Part shown: piece after piece, positions 17,943 to 26,161 of the stretch | How the letters are laid out: each line of letters starts with the position of its first letter | Numbering within the stretch: position 1 is the first letter of the stretch | DNA from: JBBQVS01 sp963792705 | Lineage (GTDB): Bacteria; Chloroflexota; Ktedonobacteria; Ktedonobacterales; Ktedonobacteraceae | Assembly: GCA_963792705.1 (NCBI GenBank) | Contig: CAWBXD010000005.1 | Coordinates: forward strand, 1-64,000 | Direction of reading: 5' to 3' | DNA length: 64,000 nt | Position numbers and translations under genes: made by a program | The notes under the pieces: model-generated | What the model was told of the DNA's origin: nothing | Database searches by the model: none | Seen by the model: only the letters and a program-made list of their open reading frames with translations

Positions 17943-19211
17943 TTAAAACGCGTCACTACCAGCAATCCATGCTTGCATCTTAGGAAATAGAATATCGAGT
18001 ACATTACGCAAGTCTTCTGGAATCGTTTGTCCAGGCTGTTTTGCTGCCCACGAGATAGGCCGATAGCCAAAGAGCAGTTGTGTGAAAACACGCTGACTAA
18101 CACTAACATGTCGAGCCGCGTGAGCACTACTCGTCATTGGGTCAAGCAGGTGAATGCCCACTGCATCTGCCCCCAATAGAAATGGCACATCCTCAATTGT
18201 CAGAGCGAGCACACCTGATCTCGCAGGGCTATTACGTTGCCATCGCTCATTCCATAAAGGCAGTAATGCATCGATAAGCGTTGGTAGATCTGCTGTACGC
18301 GCCATCCAATCGGCATCAGGCGTTTGTGTGGCCTGACTTCGTAGCGAAAGGTGGTCAGCTAAAAGATAAAATGTTGGCGAGTCAGGAGGCAACGGCCACA
18401 AAATCTCTGTTTGCTCTTCCCCGTGCCTTTCCTTTGTCAACGCAACATGCTGCTCGAGAAGTGCAAGTGTTGCGTTCCAATCATTTGCCGCAACCTCATA
18501 GGCCACAAGTTTCTCTGGTCGCTTGTAGAGCAAAAGATACCCTTGCACAACACCTTTGCCATCCACCGCAACATAAGGCTTCATACCACCACGCTCGTGA
18601 AAGAAGCGTTCCTGAAAAGCTTTATCACGCTCGAAGCTTCCTGCATACGTTCCATAATGACGCTGATACAGTTCAAACAAGGCAGGAATATCTTCAAATG
18701 TTGCCTGGCGCGCCGTATAAGGACTGTGTGGTTGAGCGAGAATGGCCTTGCTCTCAATTGTATGTGTAACCACGTCAAATACATCAATAAAGCCAAAACG
18801 ATGATAAAAATCACCAATCCCATCCAGTAACAGCAACGCGTGCTTCTGTTGTTGAGCGTAGTATACTGCGTCAAGTAGCAACGCTGCCGCAACGCCTTGT
18901 TTGCGATGCTCCGTCGCAGTCACAACACCGCCTATACATGCCGTAAGCAAACGTGCCGACCCGATACGCAGTACACGCTCATCAATATGACAGCCACCGA
19001 GAAACGTATTTCCAACAAAAGCACCACGTAATTGGTGTGGCTGAAATGTTGGACTGTTTTCAACAAACCTGCGTCGCTGTGGCAGTGAAGCTACAGCGTC
19101 CAAATGAGGGTTAAACGTTTGTATGGACAAGAGCGTATAGGCATCGCGTTCGTCGGAAGTTTCTAATGGGCGAATCACAAAGTCGGGTGACTCGCTATGT
19201 TTTGATGACAT
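17943..19211 (-). CDS. Eis-like GNAT family N-acetyltransferase
   Basis: A 422-residue protein. The N-terminal ~150 residues form a GNAT domain with IGGVVTATEHRKQGVAAALL, which contains the acetyl-CoA loop (R/Q-x-x-G-x-A). A second GNAT-like half (residues ~165-290) and a C-terminal sterol-carrier-like region resemble the three-part Eis architecture. ATG 19211 is chosen over TTG 19217 because GAGGA lies 6 bases upstream. Function: acetyl transfer to an amine; the substrate is not readable. Confidence 0.85.
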   Translation of the reverse strand: MSSKHSESPDFVIRPLETSDERDAYTLLSIQTFNPHLDAVASLPQRRRFVENSPTFQPHQLRGAFVGNTFLGGCHIDERVLRIGSARLLTACIGGVVTATEHRKQGVAAALLLDAVYYAQQQKHALLLLDGIGDFYHRFGFIDVFDVVTHTIESKAILAQPHSPYTARQATFEDIPALFELYQRHYGTYAGSFERDKAFQERFFHERGGMKPYVAVDGKGVVQGYLLLYKRPEKLVAYEVAANDWNATLALLEQHVALTKERHGEEQTEILWPLPPDSPTFYLLADHLSLRSQATQTPDADWMARTADLPTLIDALLPLWNERWQRNSPARSGVLALTIEDVPFLLGADAVGIHLLDPMTSSAHAARHVSVSQRVFTQLLFGYRPISWAAKQPGQTIPEDLRNVLDILFPKMQAWIAGSDAF

Positions 19212-19320
19212 AAACAATCCTCGCTAAACATAAAAAATATTCCTGGTGTATCCACTAAGCAATAGCGATTTGTAGGAGTCCAATGATGCAGTTTCCTCAT
19301 GAATGTGGATGCGCTGTTGG

Positions 19321-19387
19321 TAGGGACCAATTCATCGCGTCCTCGTTGGCGGTTGATTGCTAGAAGGACGCGATAAATCGGTCCCTA
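19321..19387. repeat. Dispersed palindromic repeat, copy 1
   Basis: Arms 19321-19343 and 19365-19387 are inverted copies with about two mismatches, beginning TAGGGACCAATTCATCGCG and ending CGGTCCCTA. A nearly identical element sits at 35631-35701 in the same orientation and a degenerate one lies inside the DNA methylase gene (31221-31278). It occupies the divergent gap between the GNAT and OsmC genes. MITE- or REP-like by form. Confidence 0.85.
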
Positions 19388-19656
19388 CACCTATCCGTCC
19401 TCTTGTGTTCAACAGATTATTGCGTCCCCTGTATGAGCGGATCAATGTCACTCCCTCATGATTATCGGATATACCACTTATATGCACTATAACATATCTA
19501 TGATAGCTTCTGAGAGGTGTCATTGTCTCTCAACTTGTTATCGCTACATTGGAGATGGTATCATGTGTACTGTGTGCTTCGTATAGGCAAGCATACAGTG
19601 TTGTAAGAAGACTGTCTCATTGTAGGCAGAGAGTCGTTTTTCAGAGAGGAACACAT

Positions 19657-20103
19657 ATGCCAAATGCAGAACGCCGCGCCCAAGTTACATGGGAAGGCGA
19701 CCTTATCAAGGGACACGGAACAATCGCAAGCACAAGTAGCGGTGCCCTCAAGGACCTACCTGTAACATGGGCCTCTCGCACCGAACGGCCTGATGGCAAG
19801 ACAAGCCCCGAAGAACTCATCGCAGCAGCTCATGCCGAGTGTTATGCAATGGGATTGGCACATGGTCTGGCGCAAAGCGGTACACCAGCAACCAAGTTGG
19901 ATGTCAATGCCGTTTGTACCCTCGAATTGAGTGCAAGCGGACTCAAAATTCAGAGCATGGACCTCACCGTAAATGGTGCTGTTCCAGGACTCGATGCCGC
20001 TGCATTCGAGAAAGCCGCGCTGGTTGCTGAGCAGAACTGCCCAGTTTCTAATGCACTTCGCAACAATCTCGAAATTCGTGTTCACGCGCAACTAGAGCAG
20101 TAA
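19657..20103 (+). CDS. OsmC family peroxiredoxin
   Basis: A 148-residue OsmC/Ohr-fold protein. Both redox cysteines are visible, in AAHAECYAMGLAHGLA and EQNCPVSNAL, with the catalytic Glu/Arg surroundings of the OsmC subgroup. It reduces organic hydroperoxides. ATG 19657 follows GAGAGGA; the longer frame upstream is not protein-like. It precedes the DUF1684 gene by 79 bases. Confidence 0.9.
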   Translation: MPNAERRAQVTWEGDLIKGHGTIASTSSGALKDLPVTWASRTERPDGKTSPEELIAAAHAECYAMGLAHGLAQSGTPATKLDVNAVCTLELSASGLKIQSMDLTVNGAVPGLDAAAFEKAALVAEQNCPVSNALRNNLEIRVHAQLEQ

Positions 20104-20182
20104 AAGTAAACGGTACTCAGACGTGTATAAAGAGAAACCATTCGTCTGAGTACTGCTTATTTCTATGTTAGGATGTTACGCT

Positions 20183-20827
20183 ATGCAATCTTCGTATCTC
20201 GATCTCTATGACTACCGTCGTCGCGTTTTGGAACACTATCAGCAACGCAATGCTGCGCTTCATGCCAACGAAGATGCACAAACTGTCCTAACTCGTTTTC
20301 GTCGGGAAAGAGATACTTTATTCTCTACCCATCCTCAATCAGCCCTGGACGAAGAGCAAAAGCGCACGTTTCAAGGTATCCGTTATTTCCCGTACAATCC
20401 CAATATGGTTTTCACCATCCCCATAGATATAGACATCGAACCGCACAAGCAAGAAGTTGTCATGAACGCTACCGAATCTATGATGATGACAACGGTGGGA
20501 CGTATCTCGTTCACCGTAGCACAGCAACTAGTAACCCTCTCACTCTACTGGCTTGATATTTATGGTGGTGGCCTTTTCCTACCCTTCCGCGATACTACCT
20601 GTCCGCAAGAAAGCTATGGTGGTGGACGTTACCTCTTTGATACCATTAAAGGTAGCAACTTTTTGTCAACAACAAACGAAGATGGACGAATGCAGATCAC
20701 TCTCGATTTCAACTACGCGTACAATCCATCATGTGCCTATAACGACGCCTGGACATGTCCCCTCGCTCCCGTTGAGAATAGATTGAAGGTGGCTATTCCG
20801 GCCGGAGAGAAAAAATACAAACTATAA
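20183..20827 (+). CDS. DUF1684 domain protein
   Basis: A 214-residue DUF1684 protein. Family hallmarks are RYFPYNPN, GGGLFLPFRDTT, ESYGGGRYLFDT and DFNYAYNPSCAYNDAWTCPLAP. No signal peptide is seen. ATG 20183 is preferred over 20165 because TTAGGAT lies at proper distance. The biochemical role of this family is not established. Its last six bases overlap the 3' end of the convergent sirtuin gene. Confidence 0.85.
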   Translation: MQSSYLDLYDYRRRVLEHYQQRNAALHANEDAQTVLTRFRRERDTLFSTHPQSALDEEQKRTFQGIRYFPYNPNMVFTIPIDIDIEPHKQEVVMNATESMMMTTVGRISFTVAQQLVTLSLYWLDIYGGGLFLPFRDTTCPQESYGGGRYLFDTIKGSNFLSTTNEDGRMQITLDFNYAYNPSCAYNDAWTCPLAPVENRLKVAIPAGEKKYKL

Positions 20828-21598
20828 CCTCTCCATTTGCTCCACAATCGCGGGTAACGCTACCCCTGCTTTCTCATGAATAACCACGTCGGCGGCTGGA
20901 TCAAGTGTCGTGGGTTGCAAATTAATAATGATAAGCGGCACATTATGATTGAGGGCAAGGCGTGGTAGTGTCGCCGCAGGAATGACCTTGAGCGAGGAAC
21001 CAACGACAAGAAAAAGATCGCATCCTACCGTAAGTTCTTTCGCTCGTGCTAACTCCACATTGGGGACGCGTTGACCAAAAAGAATTGTTGCAGCCTTGAG
21101 CAATCCTCCACACTCGTCGCAACGTGGATCAATCTCACCAGCATTTATGCGCTCTTGCAGATCATTCATAGAGGACCGTTTTCCACACAGCGTACAACCC
21201 GCGAAACGCGAAGTGCCATGCAGTTCTACAATATGCTCTGGATTATTGCCTGCGTCCTGATGCAATCCGTCAAAGTTCTGCGTAAGAATACCGCTTACCT
21301 TCCCCATTCGTTCTAGTTTCGCTAATGCGCGATGAGCTGCATTCGGTTGGGCCATTCTTACCTGTACAGAGAGGTTACGGCGCGTCTGCCAATAGTGCTG
21401 ACGCGCCTCAGGCTTGTCGAGAAAGTCCCGGTAGCTCGTCGGTGGATTCTTTTCCCATAGCGAGCCAGGACTGCGAAAATCAGGAATACCGGATTCCGTG
21501 CTGATACCAGCCCCCGTCAACACCACAATACGCTGTGCCTGTTGCATCAACTCTGCGGCATCGTGAAATTTTTCTTGCATGCTAAGCGTGTTTGACAT
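20822..21598 (-). CDS. Sir2-family NAD-dependent protein deacylase
   Basis: A 258-residue sirtuin. Seen in order: TGAGISTESGIPDFRS for NAD binding, LTQNFDGLHQDAG, the catalytic His in VELHGTSR, a structural zinc site CTLCG...CDECGG, and VVGSSLKVIPAA. It removes acyl groups from lysines using NAD+. The catalytic Tyr/Arg pair of SIRT5-like desuccinylases is not evident, so deacetylase activity is more likely. It ends convergently with DUF1684, overlapping by six bases. Confidence 0.92.
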   Translation of the reverse strand: MSNTLSMQEKFHDAAELMQQAQRIVVLTGAGISTESGIPDFRSPGSLWEKNPPTSYRDFLDKPEARQHYWQTRRNLSVQVRMAQPNAAHRALAKLERMGKVSGILTQNFDGLHQDAGNNPEHIVELHGTSRFAGCTLCGKRSSMNDLQERINAGEIDPRCDECGGLLKAATILFGQRVPNVELARAKELTVGCDLFLVVGSSLKVIPAATLPRLALNHNVPLIIINLQPTTLDPAADVVIHEKAGVALPAIVEQMERL

Positions 21599-21650
21599 AA
21601 CAAAAGTATACCATGTAGATCGTTGAAAAGAAAAACTGGAGCATCGGGTT

Positions 21651-22460
21651 ATGTGTACGCGAAATCAGGTAAAGTTAGTGACTCCCAGCAAGTGCCCATC
21701 TTTTTTCATGACCACAGTTCTTTTTATAAGTATTGTCGTTACGCTCGGAACTGGAACACTGCTACCAGCAAAACGAGTGTACGCATCGACACTTCAAAAT
21801 GGTGGCATCATGAACACAGTTGTATATGATTTGACGCGCAACCAGTATTATACCTACAATGCTTCAAGCCAGTTCATCGTGGCTAGCTCAATGAAGGTAC
21901 CTATTATGCTAACCTTCCTCGATATGATCGAGCGACAAGGTAGGGGGCCTACGAGCCACGAATTGAACTTACTCACGACCATGATTGAGAATTCTAACAA
22001 CAATTCAGCTTCAGCACTCTACTATGGTGAGATTGGAGGCGCGGCAGGAGTAACACGCTACTTTCAAAGAATTGGTATTAATGGCTTATCCCCAAATTCT
22101 CATGCATGGGGGTACAGCCTCATTTATCCCCTGACGATGGTACAGATGCTAACACGTTTATATCAAGGACGTATTTTAACCGCGCATGATCGCAGTCTAG
22201 CACTTTATCTCATGGAACATGTGCAGGCAGACCAGCGCGTAGGTGTAGGCGATACTGCCCCCAATGGCGCAAACGTTGCACTGAAAGATGGCTGGGTAGT
22301 TGCGCCAGATGGTCTTTGGGTAATGAACTCGTCCGGTATTGTAATATTAGGCAAGGAGATATACATCATAGCTGCCTACACAAGGGACAATTCCTCACTA
22401 GCAACTGGACAAGGTATCGTCCGCCAAATTTGTAGCAAAGTTGCCTCACAACTTCACTAA
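21651..22460 (+). CDS. Secreted beta-lactamase-like serine hydrolase
   Basis: A 269-residue protein with an N-terminal signal or anchor (~residues 20-45). It has a penicillin-binding-type fold: ASSMKVPIM supplies the S-x-x-K motif, ENSNNNSA the S-x-N-like motif, and ALKDGW stands where K-T/S-G is expected. The Glu-166 omega-loop motif of class A beta-lactamases is not seen, so antibiotic hydrolysis is doubtful. Peptide or cell-wall substrates are more likely. It acts outside the membrane. Confidence 0.8.
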   Translation: MCTRNQVKLVTPSKCPSFFMTTVLFISIVVTLGTGTLLPAKRVYASTLQNGGIMNTVVYDLTRNQYYTYNASSQFIVASSMKVPIMLTFLDMIERQGRGPTSHELNLLTTMIENSNNNSASALYYGEIGGAAGVTRYFQRIGINGLSPNSHAWGYSLIYPLTMVQMLTRLYQGRILTAHDRSLALYLMEHVQADQRVGVGDTAPNGANVALKDGWVVAPDGLWVMNSSGIVILGKEIYIIAAYTRDNSSLATGQGIVRQICSKVASQLH

Positions 22461-22474
22461 GGAATCGCCAAACA

Positions 22475-22504
22475 AAAGAGGACTGCGAATGCACAGCCCT
22501 CTTT
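22475..22504 (+). terminator. Terminator after serine hydrolase gene
   Basis: AAAGAGG and CTG (22475-22485) pair with CAG and CCTCTTT (22494-22504) around an 8-base loop, with one mismatch. It lies 14 bases after the stop codon and ends in TTT. Confidence 0.65.
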
Positions 22505-22574
22505 CATCCTATTACTTCTCTCTGTAAAGCTGTTGTATCTCCTCCCGAATTTGAAGGTTTGCAAGCCGTGATTT

Positions 22575-22976
22575 TTAAATCATAAAAAAAGCACCTGCGA
22601 GGATCATAAACATGCCGAGAATCGTTAGACTCACTGGGAGCCAGGTAAGCGTATCGTTAAAGTAGCGGTCTATGGCAATAGAAAGACAATCTAGCACCAA
22701 GATACCCACCGCGAGAAAAAAAGCAGTTACTGCTCGCTCCGCGATCAACGACCGTGTGGCATATCGTTCAAGCCAGCGTTTCGATACGTCCTGCATCCCG
22801 CCCAGTTTTCTCACTTCCTCGTCGGACTGTTGCAATATCGCTCTAGCACGATCAATGGCTCGCGCCAACCGTTGCAGTGCGGTCGCTACAAGAGAAGCAG
22901 AACCGAGAATTAAGAGAGCTGGTGTAATCATAGCGGATATGATGATGAGTGCAGGAGAACTCGCGTTGTTCAACAC
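22575..22976 (-). CDS. DUF2721 membrane protein
   Basis: A 133-residue protein with a DUF2721 pattern: an N-terminal helix (ALIIISAMITPALLILGSAS), a basic cytoplasmic linker (LQRLARAIDRARAIL), and two C-terminal helices. GTG 22976 is the start: it lies one base after the isochorismatase stop, with GGAG six bases upstream inside that gene, so translation is coupled. A longer frame to 23156 only overlaps the neighbour. Function unknown. Confidence 0.8.
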   Translation of the reverse strand: MLNNASSPALIIISAMITPALLILGSASLVATALQRLARAIDRARAILQQSDEEVRKLGGMQDVSKRWLERYATRSLIAERAVTAFFLAVGILVLDCLSIAIDRYFNDTLTWLPVSLTILGMFMILAGAFFMI

Positions 22977-22977
22977 T

Positions 22978-23559
22978 TTATTCTCCGCCCACCATTTCAA
23001 AGAGAATACCGATGGCTTGCTGTGCCGTCGGTTGCGAGAAATCGCCGACCAGTTCTCCTGAAAGTGTTGCAATGGAGACTGTAGATGCCCCTGCCTGCAC
23101 GATGCGGCGAAGTGCGGCATCTTCCGTGCGCTCACTGATTCCCGCCACAGCATCAATCACAAGGAAAATGCGATAGCCTAGGTCGGAACCAGAAAGTGCG
23201 GGAAGTTGTACGGCAACTTCTGTTGCCGCCCCTGCAATCAGAATAGTCTTCCTTCCTGTAGCCTCAACCGCCTGCTTAATAGCCGGGTTTGCGAACGAGT
23301 CGGCGGTTGTGCGATAGTAAATTGGCAATTCCCCCAACCCCTGTGCAATTTCCGGCATAATCTGTGCCGGACTCCCATCTTGTCCCTTGACCGCTGAGAC
23401 AATCGCGGGCATCCCTAGCAAATGCGCGAGTCGTGAAAGCGCAAGAACGCCCTTCTGTAACCTTGGGTAAGGCACGGTAAGCGGTAAATCGGCAATTCCT
23501 GCTTGCAAATCTGCAAACAGAACAAGTGTATCGCTGACATCTATTTTTGAATGTTCCAT
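22978..23559 (-). CDS. Isochorismatase-like hydrolase fold, catalytic Cys replaced
   Basis: A 193-residue YcaC-like member of the isochorismatase superfamily. The Asp in VLFADLQAG and Lys in VSAVKGQDG match two catalytic positions. The third, normally Cys in a TEVCV motif, reads TEVAV here, so the usual cysteine nucleophile is missing. A non-cysteine reaction or a binding role is therefore more likely. It is 17 bases downstream of the SnoaL-like gene and coupled to DUF2721, forming one operon. Confidence 0.85.
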   Translation of the reverse strand: MEHSKIDVSDTLVLFADLQAGIADLPLTVPYPRLQKGVLALSRLAHLLGMPAIVSAVKGQDGSPAQIMPEIAQGLGELPIYYRTTADSFANPAIKQAVEATGRKTILIAGAATEVAVQLPALSGSDLGYRIFLVIDAVAGISERTEDAALRRIVQAGASTVSIATLSGELVGDFSQPTAQQAIGILFEMVGGE

Positions 23560-23576
23560 ATCTATACTCCTCCTGT

Positions 23577-23987
23577 TTATTGAATAACACCAAGTTGTCG
23601 CATCAAGCTTAAATCATCACGTACTGCCCAGTGTTCTACAACTTGACCATTTGCAACACGCACGATGTGTATCTGTTCCTGTGAAACGCGTCTTCCCGTT
23701 GGTGCAATGCCCATAAACACCCCTTGATGAGTGCCACTAAACGAGTTCCGCATCACCACTTTGTCACCTTCGGCAAGCATATCTTCGATAGTAAATTTCA
23801 CATCAGGAAAGGCATTGCGGTAAAACATAACCAATTGTCTGAACGAGGTCGGTCCGGGAGGTGAACCAGAAGCCGCGTGATTGATAAAAGAGGCAGATAT
23901 AAGTTCATCTGCCGTTGCTAGCTTGCCTTGATTGAACAATTCTTCCCATGTGCGCCGCACAATTGCTTTGTTCTCTTCCTCAGCCAT
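23577..23987 (-). CDS. SnoaL-like ester cyclase family protein
   Basis: A 136-residue single-domain alpha+beta barrel protein of the SnoaL/ester cyclase group. It has the typical WEELFNQGKLATADEL start, FPDVKFTIEDMLAEGDKV, SGTHQGVFMGIAPTGR and VEHWAVRDDLSLMRQLG end. Such proteins act on polyketides or are of unknown function. It begins the three-gene operon with the isochorismatase-like and DUF2721 genes. Confidence 0.88.
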   Translation of the reverse strand: MAEEENKAIVRRTWEELFNQGKLATADELISASFINHAASGSPPGPTSFRQLVMFYRNAFPDVKFTIEDMLAEGDKVVMRNSFSGTHQGVFMGIAPTGRRVSQEQIHIVRVANGQVVEHWAVRDDLSLMRQLGVIQ

Positions 23988-24146
23988 GAAAAATTCCCCT
24001 TTTCCTTCCTATGTCTCAGCTTGTCTGTCATTTCGCAAGTCGCCATGAAACGACAGGTACGCGCAATGTTGTAGATGTGTATCATCGCGTACTTGCATGA
24101 TTGTAGGACAAGGAGGGTGAATGGTGCTTGGAAAAATATGCTCTTT

Positions 24147-25094
24147 TTAGGAAGAAATTGGTAAATTCTTGCTATTCTGGTAAAGCAGCGTATGAGGAGT
24201 CACGCCAACTATTCGCTTAAAGTACCGTGTGAAGTGGCTCTGATCAAAAAAGCCGACTCGCATCGCAATCTCTGCAATGGAAAGTTTACCCTGTAGTAAT
24301 AGGTCCTTTGCGCGCTCGATACGCGTGTGTAGTACGTATTGATGTGGAGCCATACCAGTTGCTTGCTTAAAGGTTCGTGCGAAGTGGTAGGAACTCATAT
24401 TGGCGATAAAAGAGAGTTCGGCAAGAGTTAATTGCTGGTCTAGGTTCTCGTGAATATACTCAACAACGCACTGTATGACAGCATTTGAAAGATTGCCTGT
24501 TATATTCCGCGCCACGTACTCCTGTATGTTATAACGTCGTAGAAGGTGTGCTGATAATGCCGCCGCAAGCGACTCGGCGTAAAGAGCAGAAGAGGCAACC
24601 ATCCCCTCATCAAGTTCGGTCTTGAGTGACAACCCTATCTGCTGTACTAACGGGTCTTGAAACCCTTTCTCCCTTTCCATAATCTCGATAGCGTCGTAGC
24701 CTGTGATCTTTTCTCCGTCCTGAACCACCAGGGGATTGTCGAGGAAAAGGAGTAAAAATTCTGTCTCCTCCTGCCAACGTATCCAATGACGTAAAGATGC
24801 AGGGTAGAGTATCACCTCACCCGGTGCCGCATGATTGCTATGGAGGTTGCCGCCGTCAACACGCCTCTCGACCTTGCTCTCGTTGAGCAAAATACAAAAG
24901 GTATGCTGCGGCAAGCATAATTCGCACTCTGCTGGAGGTTGATGATGATGCTCGATACCAATACCATTCCAGGTAGCACTTTGGGGAAGTACAAGAGGGG
25001 ACTGTTCGTGCAGAGCATGTGTATGTCGGTACTCATTACTCTTCTTATTATTCTGCAAACCTTCGTCATTCGTCGTTGCTTCTACCTTGAGCAT
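24147..25094 (-). CDS. AraC family transcriptional regulator
   Basis: A 315-residue regulator. The N-terminal half is a cupin-like sensor (GEVILYPASLRHWIRW). The C-terminal ~100 residues hold two helix-turn-helix units: LTLAELSFIANMSSYHFARTF and LSIAEIAMRVGFFDQSHFTRYFKR, the AraC signature. ATG 25094 is nine bases from AGGAG; GTG 25100 is an alternative. A 19-bp inverted repeat lies immediately upstream (25110-25167) and may be its own operator. Targets could be the SnoaL-like operon next to it. Confidence 0.9.
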   Translation of the reverse strand: MLKVEATTNDEGLQNNKKSNEYRHTHALHEQSPLVLPQSATWNGIGIEHHHQPPAECELCLPQHTFCILLNESKVERRVDGGNLHSNHAAPGEVILYPASLRHWIRWQEETEFLLLFLDNPLVVQDGEKITGYDAIEIMEREKGFQDPLVQQIGLSLKTELDEGMVASSALYAESLAAALSAHLLRRYNIQEYVARNITGNLSNAVIQCVVEYIHENLDQQLTLAELSFIANMSSYHFARTFKQATGMAPHQYVLHTRIERAKDLLLQGKLSIAEIAMRVGFFDQSHFTRYFKRIVGVTPHTLLYQNSKNLPISS

Positions 25095-25109
25095 TTCCAC
25101 AGGCTCCTA

Positions 25110-25167
25110 ATATACTGAACGTTGAGTAAGGACGATGCAATCGGCCTGTACTCAACGTTCAGTATAT
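25110..25167. promoter_or_regulatory. 19-bp perfect inverted repeat upstream of the AraC gene
   Basis: Arms 25110-25128 and 25149-25167 are perfectly complementary, 20 bases apart, each containing the palindromic core GAACGTT(G/C). It begins 16 bases upstream of the start codon, overlapping the ribosome-binding area. It could be an operator or a leader hairpin. Confidence 0.6.
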
Positions 25168-25261
25168 CACGGCGAGAATTGTAATGGTGTAATTGAAGAG
25201 TTAAGGTGTATTATTATTTAATCCAGATGTGACCAAATCACTCCCAATTGAATGGGAATAT

Positions 25262-25405
25262 TTACAGAGCCTTATTCACTTTAACACGAATAGAATGTTT
25301 GGGTAAGCGAAGAAGACGCTTAAGCAATTGCTGTATCCGCATCTGCCGCCAGAGTTGCTGATATGCACTATGCACAATCTCTACTTCATTCTTGTGTAAA
25401 TTCAT
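25262..25405 (-). CDS. Small basic protein (47 residues)
   Basis: A 47-codon frame beginning MNLHKNEVEIVHSAYQQLWR and ending in a leucine- and arginine-rich stretch (LLKRLLRLPKHSIRVKVN). GGAAAGGAT lies about nine bases before ATG. Helical and basic; no family recognised. It sits in an otherwise empty gap between the AraC gene and the next plus-strand gene, of which 25406-25640 shows no feature. Confidence 0.45.
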   Translation of the reverse strand: MNLHKNEVEIVHSAYQQLWRQMRIQQLLKRLLRLPKHSIRVKVNKAL

Positions 25406-25640
25406 GATTTAGAATCCTTTCCTATAGCTTAGTATAACATATTCAATAATCAGTTTTGAGGTATCACAAAGCAGGTAAACAATAGTTGTTGATTTTTAGA
25501 TAAAATGCCTGTGAATAGCTCTTGAGGGTGACTACAATCGTAGTATATCACATGCATTACAACGTATGTCGAAATCAGAGTATTCCACAATGTGGTAGTG
25601 TAGTATGACAAAAGCTTTATAGAAAGGCAAATATACACCT

Positions 25641-26096
25641 GTGCAAGAAAACTTTTATAGCTATCAACAACGTCGTATGTCTCTACTTTTAGGTTGGGGA
25701 ATACTCAGCATTATCGTAGGATTTGTGGTGCAACGTAACTCCCAACCCTTCTGGAAACAATTCGGCCTACAAGCCCTCATATGGGGTGCAATAGACGCCG
25801 CGCTAGCCCTCTTTGGTCTCAACAGTGCCAACAAAAAGGAAGAACGCTATGCCCTCGGCGAACTCGGCACAACCGACGAACACAAAGAGGCGCGCAGCTT
25901 TTACCGTATCCTTCTTATCAATACAGGGCTAGACCTTGGTTACGTCGCTGGTGGAGTATGGCTCATGCAACGCTTTAAAACACGTAGCGACCGTCGTGGC
26001 ATGGGCCTCGGTATTCTTATACAAGGTCTTTGGCTCTTCCTCTTCGATGGTCTCGTCTCACAAGAAGTACGCAAGCCCTGGAAAATCAACGAGTAA
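25641..26096 (+). CDS. Four-helix integral membrane protein, DUF6992-like
   Basis: A 151-residue membrane protein. It starts with YSYQQRRMSLLLGWGILSII and has four hydrophobic segments with a charged loop (NKKEERYALGELGTTDEHKEA) between the second and third. The motif QALIWGAIDAALALFG and the end WLFLFDGLVSQEV fit a DUF6992-type family; I hold that name loosely. GTG start. Its stop codon lies inside a 56-base perfect palindrome. Confidence 0.7.
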   Translation: MQENFYSYQQRRMSLLLGWGILSIIVGFVVQRNSQPFWKQFGLQALIWGAIDAALALFGLNSANKKEERYALGELGTTDEHKEARSFYRILLINTGLDLGYVAGGVWLMQRFKTRSDRRGMGLGILIQGLWLFLFDGLVSQEVRKPWKINE

Positions 26097-26146
26097 AATC
26101 TCATCGTGCAGAACCTGTACAGGTTCTGCACGATGAGATTTTACTC
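26091..26146. terminator. 56-base perfect palindrome between convergent genes
   Basis: Positions 26091-26146 read identically on both strands with no unpaired loop (centre 26118/26119). The left end contains the stop codon of the upstream membrane-protein gene, and the right end lies 16 bases from the stop of the convergent molybdenum hydroxylase. A bidirectional terminator is the simplest reading. Confidence 0.75.
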
Positions 26147-26161
26147 ATAACATACTATCTT

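Noticed and set aside
21651..22460. Class A beta-lactamase resistance gene
   Set aside because: No Glu-166 motif and no canonical K-T-G box.
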